NCBI RefSeq assembly: GCF_030818575.1
Contig: NZ_JAUTAL010000001.1
Span: 806,001-870,000, forward strand
From: Chryseobacterium camelliae
Lineage (GTDB): Bacteria > Bacteroidota > Bacteroidia > Flavobacteriales > Weeksellaceae
Direction of reading: 5' to 3'
DNA: 64,000 bases
The notes beneath the pieces were generated by a model that was not told the DNA's origin, did not search any database, and saw nothing but the letters and a program-made list of their open reading frames with translations. Made by a program: the position numbers and the translations under genes. This document shows, piece by piece, positions 18,414 to 25,760 of the stretch (the stretch's first letter is position 1; each line of letters begins with the position of its first letter).

Positions 18414-19694
18414 TTAAATTTCAATTTTCTTTTCAGCCTCATTCGGATGGTCTAAAGCGAAATGCAGCTGCTCCTTATCCAGCTGCTTCTCCCAATTGGC
18501 GACAACTACAGTAGCTACGGAATTTCCGATCACATTCGTCAAAGCCCTGCATTCACTCATAAATTTATCAATACCCAGGATCAGGGTCATTCCCGCGAGC
18601 GGAATTTCAGGGACAACAGCCAGCGTTGCCGCTAAAGTGACAAATCCGGCTCCCGTTACTCCTGCCGCACCTTTTGAACTGAGCATGGCAACAAGAAGAA
18701 GAAGCAATTGTTTTTCCAGCGGCAGGTGGATGTTCAGTGCCTGGGCAATGAACAGGGAAGCTAACGTCATGTATATATTGGTGCCGTCCAGATTGAATGA
18801 ATAACCTGTAGGAACTACGAGTCCTACAATGGCTTTTGAACAGCCAGCCTTTTCCAGTTTCTCCATGATTCCCGGTAAAGCGGATTCCGAGGAGCTGGTT
18901 CCCAATACCAGTAAAAGCTCCTCTTTAAGGTAATACATCAGCTTGAAGATGTTGAAGCCGTTATAGAGCGCAACAGAACCCAGAACAATCACCACAAACA
19001 GGATGGAAGTAATATAAAACGTTCCAACCAGGAAAATAAGGTTCAGTACTGAATGTAGCCCGTATTTTCCGATGGTAAAGGCCATTGCCCCGAAAGCCCC
19101 GACAGGCGCCAGTTTCATCAGCATGTGCACAATTTTGAAGACCGGGGCAGAAAGATCCTGCAGGAATTCAGTTACTTTAGCACTTTTTTCTTTCGTAAGG
19201 ACCAGGGTAACGCCCATTAGAACGGCTACCAAAAGTACCTGTAATATGTTTTCACCAACCAAAGGACTGAACAGGGTTTCAGGAATGATATTCATGATGA
19301 AGCCTGTGAGAGTAGATTCGTGCGCTTTCTGCTGGTACTGGGTAACGTCTCCGGAAAGTGTGGCTGGGTTAACGTTCAGCCCATGCCCGGGCTGCAAAAG
19401 ATTGCCTACAATAAGTCCGATAATCAGCGCAAGCGTTGAGAAGGTAATGAAATAGATCATCGCCTTCATGGCAATTCTGCCTACTTTCTTAAGATCGGTC
19501 ATATGCGCAATCCCCAGGGTAAGCGTAATGAAAATCACCGGAGCAATAATCATTTTTACCAGCCGGATAAATCCGTCGCCTAAAGGCTTCATTTTTTCAC
19601 CCAGTTCCGGATAAAACCTTCCTAAAAGAATTCCTGCAATAATGGCGACAATAACCTGAAAATAGATCTGCCGGTAAATTTTTTTTGCTTTCAA
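18414..19694 (-). CDS. gltP: Dicarboxylate/amino acid:cation symporter (GltP/DctA family)
   Basis: A sodium or proton coupled symporter for glutamate or C4-dicarboxylates in the inner membrane. The 426-residue protein has eight transmembrane segments and two re-entrant loops. Family motifs include the serine-rich loop [11 protein letters not shown], the substrate-site [16 protein letters not shown] and [18 protein letters not shown] prefer the TTG at 19694 ([14 protein letters not shown] next), because the longer opening to an ATG at 19856 adds 54 residues unlike the family and a near-consensus -7 element (TATTTTTC) lies about 20 bases upstream of the TTG. The choice is moderately sure. Two decayed copies of its 3' end lie at 16630 and 17539. 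Substrate assignment by family only. Confidence 0.85.
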   Translation of the reverse strand: MKAKKIYRQIYFQVIVAIIAGILLGRFYPELGEKMKPLGDGFIRLVKMIIAPVIFITLTLGIAHMTDLKKVGRIAMKAMIYFITFSTLALIIGLIVGNLLQPGHGLNVNPATLSGDVTQYQQKAHESTLTGFIMNIIPETLFSPLVGENILQVLLVAVLMGVTLVLTKEKSAKVTEFLQDLSAPVFKIVHMLMKLAPVGAFGAMAFTIGKYGLHSVLNLIFLVGTFYITSILFVVIVLGSVALYNGFNIFKLMYYLKEELLLVLGTSSSESALPGIMEKLEKAGCSKAIVGLVVPTGYSFNLDGTNIYMTLASLFIAQALNIHLPLEKQLLLLLVAMLSSKGAAGVTGAGFVTLAATLAVVPEIPLAGMTLILGIDKFMSECRALTNVIGNSVATVVVANWEKQLDKEQLHFALDHPNEAEKKIEI

Positions 19695-19926
19695 TGAAAC
19701 CGAATTTAGTACCGAAAAATAAGAAAATTTATGGGATTGATGATAACAGTCATGAAATATTTGTTTTGTTTCGATCGTACGGAAATTAATAATTGCACCG
19801 ATTGGATTAAGATCGTAATATATAGCTTCTTTGATTTCAATAAGATTAAAATACAATCCGTTTATATTAAACTTTATTAGATTCTCTGCTTATAATAAAT
19901 GTGTGAAAGATTTTTAAAAATACAGA

Positions 19927-20244
19927 TCACTGAAACAGCTTTTTCCATTTGGCTACGGTATTTCTGCTTAAATTAAAATGTCTGGCCAGTTCATTATTGT
20001 TAAGTCCGTTCTTCTTTTGATAGTCCAAGATTTTCAGTATCGTAGATTTGTCATAGGATTTATAGCGCTGATTAGACTGTCCCATTGAAATATTATCTAT
20101 TCCGAATATTTTCTTTTGTAGATCGATGATATCAATTGTGCTTAGTTTCGATTTGTCAAGTATGCTCCTGCAGATTTCCTGCTTATCGGGAATCTTCATG
20201 GTAATCATATCGGCATAAATTTTTTTATAGTTTGGATGCTTCAT
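19927..20244 (-). CDS. Orphan helix-turn-helix (transposase-like) protein
   Basis: A 105-residue protein ending in a helix-turn-helix: YDKSTILKILDYQKKNGLNN then ELARHFNLSRNTVAKWKKLF, as in the DNA-binding part of IS transposases. Similar solitary proteins recur in Chryseobacterium and are often labelled transposase, but there is no DDE catalytic partner or terminal inverted repeats here. It could be a regulator or a remnant. Upstream, 20245-20442, no further gene is supported. Located at the left edge of an AT-rich accessory segment. Recognition is from memory of the family. Confidence 0.65.
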   Translation of the reverse strand: MKHPNYKKIYADMITMKIPDKQEICRSILDKSKLSTIDIIDLQKKIFGIDNISMGQSNQRYKSYDKSTILKILDYQKKNGLNNNELARHFNLSRNTVAKWKKLFQ

Positions 20245-20442
20245 AGATAATTGTTTTTAATAGTATTAAATGTAATGCTTGATAGCAAGGGAGCTGATTA
20301 TGATGAGAATATCTGGATTCAAGTGTAAGTATTCTTATCCGGCAATAGTATCTGGTGATGCCGGAAGCATTCATTGAATGTATTAGGCCTTCCAAGTGTG
20401 ATATTAAGTTGTGTAAATACTCCTGTATAACAGAGATGAAAA

Positions 20443-20661
20443 TCAACCCACCCTGTGAATGCTGTCACTAATCCCGGCTTCGTTAAATCCAATACAAATC
20501 CTCTGAGTGAAAAAAAACATTCTTCTTATCGTATAAACCATATTCTCATCCAGGTCAATCGTATAATTCTCACCTAGAATTTTAGTGATTTCTGCTTTTT
20601 TTTTACCGATGAGCACTATATTTTGTGGAGTTTTATTTTTTCTTTTATTCTTCATCGTCAT
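20443..20661 (-). CDS. Small conserved-looking hypothetical protein
   Basis: A 72-residue basic protein (start possibly at the second Met, 20655): KNKRKNKTPQNIVLIGKKKA, EITKILGENYTIDLDENMVY, then TIRRMFFFTQRIC. I do not recognise a function. The pattern of a lysine-rich N-terminus followed by an alpha/beta segment resembles small proteins that accompany the HTH genes in Chryseobacterium, but this is recollection, not proof. Same strand as the HTH genes on both sides. Confidence 0.45.
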   Translation of the reverse strand: MTMKNKRKNKTPQNIVLIGKKKAEITKILGENYTIDLDENMVYTIRRMFFFTQRICIGFNEAGISDSIHRVG

Positions 20662-20839
20662 TATATTATGTTACACTCATTTTAATACATTAGATTAATC
20701 TTGTTGAAATATTCTTTATGGTGAATATAATTCTTGCAAGATGTAAACATTTTTTGTCTATTTTCTTGATTGTATGATCTGTTAAATGTGCAGACATAAG
20801 CTGAAATTTGAATAAATTTATATACGCTTATTTTATACA

Positions 20840-21292
20840 TCATTGTTTTTTTTCTTTTTTCCCCTCTGTTGTACTGTATTTTTGCAGCCATTTATATAAA
20901 GTTGTTTTAGGAATGTTATAATCACTTATGATTTCTGTTTTGGTTTTCTGGCCGGTAAGGATAAGCTCTAAAATAAATTCGATGACTTCCTGGGTATAAA
21001 TGCTCTTACTGAAGGAAGGCAATGCTGATTTACCGGTTTTTTTCTTGCTGTATTTCTCGTGATTAATAGGAGCGTAAAGGATCAAATGCTGAGTGTAGAT
21101 TCTGAAAAAATCGTATTCTAGAAGCTTGCACCATTTCATAATCACATCCGGGTATAGGATTTCAGCTTCATACATTTCAGCGATTTCCTTTTCAGTGCAG
21201 TCGAAGAATTTACAGATCCGCATATGTTCGATTTCGGTTTCGTATACCCGCTGTTTGATCAGTTCTCCGATGTGTATTTTTTTGAAATTCAT
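20840..21292 (-). CDS. Orphan HTH protein, transposase-like
   Basis: A 150-residue protein. The N-terminal half (MNFKKIHIGELIKQRVYETE, EIAEMYEAEILYPDVIMKWC) resembles a lambda-repressor-like or adaptor region; the C-terminal third (YTQEVIEFILELILTGQKTK, TEIISDYNIPKTTLYKWLQK) is a helix-turn-helix like that of IS3 OrfA. Such stand-alone genes are frequent in Chryseobacterium. No partner transposase or inverted repeats are seen. DNA binding is likely, the target unknown. The gap 21293-21484 upstream shows no gene. Confidence 0.65.
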   Translation of the reverse strand: MNFKKIHIGELIKQRVYETEIEHMRICKFFDCTEKEIAEMYEAEILYPDVIMKWCKLLEYDFFRIYTQHLILYAPINHEKYSKKKTGKSALPSFSKSIYTQEVIEFILELILTGQKTKTEIISDYNIPKTTLYKWLQKYSTTEGKKEKKQ

Positions 21293-21484
21293 TATCTTTT
21301 ATGTTTTTATTTTAAAATATCGGTTTCAGCCCGCTTTTCGCATCGTTATGATTTAACAATTTGCATTGAAATAGGTTCTGTATTTAATTGAAGGCATTGG
21401 GATATTTCTATCCCGCTTTCTGCAACCTTCTCTCTCATCATTTGTTTCATACGGATGGTTTGAAAACCAAAACATTAAAATCGA

Positions 21485-23290
21485 TTAATATTTATTAATA
21501 CCATTGTGCTCAGCTTTGTCGAGAGCCCAAGCAAAAGCATTGGCTGTAAATATTGAATTATATACATTCATCTTATAAGTAGCAGCTCCATTTCCATAAT
21601 TAGGCTTAAATACAGGAAAATTGTTGGCATTTAAAACGAATGGACAAATAGTATCCGAAGTACCGCCATTATTAGAGTTAAAACCGCCATCACCTACCCA
21701 AATAAAATTGAGGGTATTGTGCCTGAATGCTGTAACACGTCCTATGGTTCCTGCCGGATTAGCTGTTGATATATTGGTATCACCAGAATATACAGTTATT
21801 TCGCTGGAAGGTAATCCCGTGGCGTAAGTTGTTGAGGAAGCATCTTCTCCCCATTGTAATCCCCTGATGTCACCAAAAGGGCCATTCAAAATAGAATCAT
21901 TTGTGAGAGGTAATTTGTACAATGCGCCCGCACTATTTACACTTCCCGTAGAAACTGAAGCATCAAATACTATTCTTAATAAGTTTTGCATCCCCCCGGT
22001 GCTTTCAGAGAATGCCAATACAACGCCTCCTTTCGCAATATAGTTTGCAAGTATTTGGGCTTCGGTGGTACTTGCTGCCCAAGAGTACCCTATTACAATA
22101 ATGTCTACGGGATTGCTGCCTGTTGTCCAACCAGTAAGCTGAGCTGCTGATGGTGCATTTGTTCCGTTTATGATCTGGTCCCAGCCTTCATATTTAACGA
22201 TGCTATTAGCAAGCGTTCCATAGTTAGCTGTCGTTGTGATAAGTCCATTTGAGGCTGCTGTACCGGAAAAATTATAACCATATTCATTAGGAGAAGTCCC
22301 TATAGTCAATAATATTTTTTTAGGAATAACTACAATCACATTTACATTACACGATTTGGAAACGCCACCCTGGCTATCTGATGTTATCGTTAACTTTTTT
22401 ATAGCTGTAGATGTGGGTGTTCCTGCTCCGTTTAGCATGATGTTCTGGTTACCTGTTGCTGTAAAAGTACCTGAAGCACTAAAAGAAATTCCATCCACCG
22501 TGTTGGTGGTAACGGTATAGCTTCCCAATGCTGTCACATTTACCGGTAAAGTAATGGTATTACTTGAAGTAAGTGCGGTACCTACTTTATAAACTCCATT
22601 CACAATAGCCGAACCGCAGCTCATAGTGTATGTTCCCGAGTCCGAAAGTACCGGGACCTGTACAGGTGGAGAACATGGCTGAGAGACTCCATTGTTGGTA
22701 ATAGCTACAGTATCGCCACCACCTGCAGTGTTAGTATTTGCCGGGATCCCAGTTCCGGGAATATTCACTGTATAGCTGCCGGTCGTCAGAAAAGTCCCCG
22801 TCTTGTAAAAGTTGTATCCATTGTTGGTTGTTCCTGCAATCTCATAAGATCCCGGTTTTGTAACCGTTACTCTAATACTGAGATAATGGGATGTAGTGAG
22901 TTCTTTTCCTTTGCTGTAAATACCATGAACAGTCACATCTGCATTACAATTATAAGAAAACGTGCCTTTTCCAAAACGTCCGCAAAGGCTTTTCCATTCA
23001 TTATCTTCACTATTCCAATAGTTGTAACAGTTTTCGGTGGTATTAAATATCATCAGACTGTTTTGCCCGGCAGTCATATTCGGAGTAAGCTGCGTATCCC
23101 GCTGTGCTTCGGTATAACGCTGAATGATGATCCCATTATATTTGTCGGGACTTGCGCTTGCCGGATCTTTTCTTTCAGAGATATGAAGCCCAGCATATGC
23201 ATTGGGCTTGTCTGTATTGATGCCCACCTGTGCAGATATATTGATATTAATAAAAAATATTAATGTAAACAAATTATGTATATATTTCAT
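21485..23290 (-). CDS. Secreted repeat protein with QVGINT N-terminus
   Basis: A 601-residue exported protein. The signal peptide ends at NISA, followed by QVGINTDKPNAYAGLHI, the usual opening of many flavobacterial surface proteins. Residues about 105-210 and 220-325 form two diverged repeats (GTFSYNCNADVTVHGIYSKG and GTYTMSCGSAIVNGVYKVGT), each with GSYxxxxTxxxGxxFxxxGTF and a closing Cys. The last 270 residues (KKILLTIGTSPNEYG... DIIVIGYSWAASTTE... GGVVLAFSESTGG) look like a class I glutamine-amidotransferase-like (ThuA-type) Rossmann fold. No sorting domain is obvious at the end. Function unknown; probably cell-surface. It follows a truncated gene of the same family, same strand. Confidence 0.75.
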   Translation of the reverse strand: MKYIHNLFTLIFFININISAQVGINTDKPNAYAGLHISERKDPASASPDKYNGIIIQRYTEAQRDTQLTPNMTAGQNSLMIFNTTENCYNYWNSEDNEWKSLCGRFGKGTFSYNCNADVTVHGIYSKGKELTTSHYLSIRVTVTKPGSYEIAGTTNNGYNFYKTGTFLTTGSYTVNIPGTGIPANTNTAGGGDTVAITNNGVSQPCSPPVQVPVLSDSGTYTMSCGSAIVNGVYKVGTALTSSNTITLPVNVTALGSYTVTTNTVDGISFSASGTFTATGNQNIMLNGAGTPTSTAIKKLTITSDSQGGVSKSCNVNVIVVIPKKILLTIGTSPNEYGYNFSGTAASNGLITTTANYGTLANSIVKYEGWDQIINGTNAPSAAQLTGWTTGSNPVDIIVIGYSWAASTTEAQILANYIAKGGVVLAFSESTGGMQNLLRIVFDASVSTGSVNSAGALYKLPLTNDSILNGPFGDIRGLQWGEDASSTTYATGLPSSEITVYSGDTNISTANPAGTIGRVTAFRHNTLNFIWVGDGGFNSNNGGTSDTICPFVLNANNFPVFKPNYGNGAATYKMNVYNSIFTANAFAWALDKAEHNGINKY

Positions 23291-23323
23291 TTTTTCAGAT
23301 TTTTTGTGTTAAATGATATTTTT

Positions 23324-23569
23324 TTATCTATGAGCCTGTTTAAGTTTAATCCCGATCAATTTTCCTTTCTGATCAGTTCCGTAGCTGGCATCAGCGGATT
23401 TGATCTGGTCGCCGGTCAGGCGAGGGGCAATCATTCCTTCCGGCTTGCTACCGTCAGTGGTTTTTGTAGTCACATCCAATGTCGCTTTGGGTGTATTGTT
23501 GTTGATGCCTATCTGGCTGTAAACAAGGCTTGATAAAATGATACCGGCCGATAGAAATGTTTTTTTCAT
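23324..23569 (-). pseudogene. Short QIGINN-type secreted protein, probably truncated
   Basis: 81 residues: signal MKKTFLSAGIILSSLVYS, then QIGINNNTPKATLDV and EGMIAPRLTGDQIKSADASY, ending KLIGIKLKQAHR. Full-length relatives continue after YGTDQxG with a few hundred residues, so this looks like an N-terminal remnant, although a short functional peptide is not excluded. Its ATG is about 590 bases from the left inverted repeat of the candidate invertible promoter, and no TAnnTTTG was seen on the minus strand in between. Confidence 0.6.
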
Positions 23570-24160
23570 TTGAAGTTTTATAAAAGGTTGTTATATTAAA
23601 TAATTAAAGCTTAGTATATAAAAAGCAGTTATATACGAGTTGGTCATCTATTATACCTAAACCACAGATACTTTAATAGATCAATCGTCATTACTTTTTT
23701 ATTAGAATTTTCATCTTTTGTGTTGGTACCGTTTTAATTATCATACTTTTTTAGGTTTTTATTATTCATTAAAATTTCTGATTCTTGTGTATCACAAACT
23801 TGATTCTTTGATAAGAATTTCGGATTGATCTTTACACCTCTAAAAGAAACTCCTGAGAATTTTCTTTTAGAAATAAGAATCGGAAAACAAAGCGGTCTTG
23901 GATTTGTGGCAGAAAATATCGGTGTCCTATATTAAAAGTATTGGAGCGATTTATTCTGAAGTAAGTATTAAAATTGTGTTCTTCATCATGTTCTGTATTG
24001 TGTTTATATTGTAATTAAAAAATTGTCATATTTCTATTTTTAGTTTATACTATTGGTTATCGTTTCTATAAATTAAAGTTATTCTTAAACGCATTTGGTT
24101 TGGGATAAATGAACATTAATTTGTTGGAGTAATGCTTGTTTTCGATCTTTAATTTTAAAC
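23570..24160. other. AT-rich gap, no gene supported
   Basis: About 590 bases, strongly AT-rich, between the truncated secreted-protein gene and the left inverted repeat. The only open stretch of note is roughly 40 codons near 23813-23935 on the plus strand (GLIFTPLKETPENFLLEI...), which lacks a start and may be a gene remnant. No terminator or consensus promoter pointing left was found. Confidence 0.5.
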
Positions 24161-24181
24161 GTAGTCCTATCTAGACTACTT
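24161..24181 (+). repeat. Left 21-bp inverted repeat of candidate invertible segment
   Basis: An exact reverse complement of 24366-24386. The copy is itself palindromic: GTAGTC, seven-base spacer CTATCTA, GACTAC, then TT. Two short inverted arms round a 7-bp core is the shape of a tyrosine-recombinase crossover site. Confidence 0.85.
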
Positions 24182-24275
24182 TTGTATTCAACTGATTTGC
24201 AGTTCAATAATTTATATTGTGTTTTTGATGAAGATTTATGTTAAAGCAAATGAAAACAGTAATTTTTTTCAAACA

Positions 24276-24308
24276 ATAAACACTTATGGATGAGTTATAA
24301 ACACTTAT
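24276..24308 (+). repeat. Direct repeat pair upstream of the invertible promoter
   Basis: ATAAACACTTAT occurs at 24276-24287 and 24297-24308, two DNA turns apart, ending 20 bases before the -33 element. This suits paired binding of a regulator or of the recombinase arm domain. Confidence 0.7.
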
Positions 24309-24350
24309 AGAACAATGTTTTAGTTTTTTTGGTGGTATGGATATTTTATC

Positions 24351-24358
24351 TATATTTG
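24351..24358 (+). promoter_or_regulatory. Recombinase promoter inside the invertible segment
   Basis: TATATTTG with TTG 19 bases upstream (24329-24331) is the best promoter match in this region. Transcription should start within or next to the right inverted repeat. Confidence 0.75.
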
Positions 24359-24365
24359 TGCATAT

Positions 24366-24386
24366 AAGTAGTCTAGATAGGACTAC
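24366..24386 (-). repeat. Right 21-bp inverted repeat of candidate invertible segment
   Basis: Exact reverse complement of 24161-24181. Internally AAGTAGTC, spacer TAGATAG, GACTACTT (counting two bases beyond the 21), 8-bp arms around a 7-bp core. It lies between the promoter and the recombinase start. Confidence 0.85.
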
Positions 24387-24428
24387 TTTTTTATTATTTT
24401 AGCGACTATAAAATGATTAAAATAATAA

Positions 24429-25658
24429 ATGAATTTCACTTTTTATCTTCCGGAAACATCCAAAGATTCCGGGCTTATTTATTTGCACCTTCTGGATGAA
24501 TCATTTCATCTTGATTTTATTTTTTGTACGGGTATTACAGTGGCTCCTGAGGAATGGAACGTTGAAAAGGGGCGTCCGAAAAATATTTACCTGAAAAAAA
24601 ATAAAAACATTAATACTGTTTTGGATCGTATCAAAGTAGAATTGGCTGAATATATCCGGCAACGGAGAACAGGCAGGAAAGCAGTTACCAAAACAGGGAT
24701 TTCAAAAAAACTTAGTGAAGTCATCACCACAAAGCCTGTTCAGCGATCAGAAAACTCTTTTCTTAATCTTACCCTTTCTTATATTACTGCCCGTAAAGAA
24801 ATAATCTGTCATTCAACCTACAAACGGTATCTTGTGTTCTTCAGGCTTCTCCAGCGCTTTGAAGGATTTTTACAAAGGCATCTACTGATAGAAGACATTG
24901 ATGCAGGATTTGTACGGGATTTTTTAATCTTCGGTAAAGAAGAGGAATACAGCGAAAATACGCTTCACAGAACGGTTCATTTTGTAAGGACCATCCTGAA
25001 TTTTGTGGAGAGGAAAGGAATTGCAACCAATGTACGTGAATTGGAAATCCGAAGGGAAAAACAGTCATCCCGCATTATTATCCTTACCGAGTCCGAAATC
25101 GCAACAATAAAGCAAACCGAAGTTCCTGAAGAATATGAAACAGCTAAAAAATGGCTGCTGATCAGCTGCTATACCGGGCAAAGGATCTCAGATTTTATGG
25201 TTTTTCATAAAAATCAGCTTTCGGAAGCGGGGAATCGTATGTACATAACCTTTGTACAGCAGAAAACACAAAAGGAAATTATCCTCCCGCTCCATCCTGT
25301 GGTTTTGAATATTCTGAAGAAAAACAATTACAGCTTTCCCGATCCCATCGACCATAATATTTATAACCGGCGAATCAGGAAGATTGCCAAACTGGCAGGG
25401 ATCAACGAAAAAATCAATGCCAGGAAGCGTACCGGTCACCGTTCGGAAGATGCTCTGGTAAAAAAATGGGAAGTCATCAGCAGCCACATCGGCAGGCGCA
25501 GTTTTGCTTCCAATTTTTACGGAAAGATCCCGACTCCTCTGCTGATGCAGGCTACCGGACATAGCACGGAAAAAATGTTTTTAAATTATATTAATCACAA
25601 TAGCCATGATCGCCTGGCAACGCTGGGAAACTATTTTGATCAACTTTATAGGGGATAG
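24429..25658 (+). CDS. Tyrosine-type site-specific recombinase
   Basis: A 409-residue recombinase of the Bacteroidota integrase type: N-terminal arm-binding domain (about residues 1-90), SAM-like core-binding domain (about 108-200) and catalytic domain. All catalytic residues are visible: Arg 252 in TGQRISD, Lys 279 in QQKTQ, His 353 and Arg 356 in SHIGRRSFA, His 378 in TGHSTE and Tyr 387 in FLNYIN. It cuts and rejoins DNA through a covalent phosphotyrosine. No mobile element genes accompany it, while two palindromic 21-bp inverted repeats flank its promoter, which fits a DNA invertase better than an integrase. The promoter is within the flanked segment, so inversion would silence the gene. 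Confidence 0.9.
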   Translation: MNFTFYLPETSKDSGLIYLHLLDESFHLDFIFCTGITVAPEEWNVEKGRPKNIYLKKNKNINTVLDRIKVELAEYIRQRRTGRKAVTKTGISKKLSEVITTKPVQRSENSFLNLTLSYITARKEIICHSTYKRYLVFFRLLQRFEGFLQRHLLIEDIDAGFVRDFLIFGKEEEYSENTLHRTVHFVRTILNFVERKGIATNVRELEIRREKQSSRIIILTESEIATIKQTEVPEEYETAKKWLLISCYTGQRISDFMVFHKNQLSEAGNRMYITFVQQKTQKEIILPLHPVVLNILKKNNYSFPDPIDHNIYNRRIRKIAKLAGINEKINARKRTGHRSEDALVKKWEVISSHIGRRSFASNFYGKIPTPLLMQATGHSTEKMFLNYINHNSHDRLATLGNYFDQLYRG

Positions 25659-25760
25659 ATGACCACGATGAACAAATTTCAACATAAAATTATAAATGAA
25701 TATGTAGTTGATGAATTTTATGAAAGGAAGAATTTTAATTATGAATAAGACAACTTTCCA

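Larger units (their letters stand above)
24182..24365 (+). promoter_or_regulatory. Candidate invertible promoter segment
   Basis: 184 bases enclosed by perfect 21-bp inverted repeats, immediately upstream of a tyrosine recombinase gene. It holds one consensus promoter, TTG (24329-24331) - 19 bases - TATATTTG (24351-24358), pointing right to the recombinase in the present orientation. Two direct copies of ATAAACACTTAT lie upstream of it with a 21-base period. No leftward TAnnTTTG is present. Inversion would turn the promoter toward the secreted-protein genes on the left. Inversion itself is inferred. Confidence 0.65.

Noticed and set aside
20225..20446. 73-codon minus-strand frame between the HTH genes
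   Set aside because: Overlaps the start of the neighbouring HTH gene, no recognisable pattern, AT-rich region where such openings are common.
20682..20891. 69-codon minus-strand frame overlapping the HTH gene at 20840
   Set aside because: Overlaps the better supported gene and has low-complexity sequence without family resemblance.
24276..24308. ATAAACACTTAT repeats as DnaA boxes (origin)
   Set aside because: Two or more mismatches to TTATCCACA, only two copies and far from dnaA; recombinase or regulator sites fit better.
19927..25660. Integrated mobile element or prophage bounded by att sites
   Set aside because: A recombinase is present but no structural, replication or transfer genes, no tRNA target and no flanking direct repeats were found.
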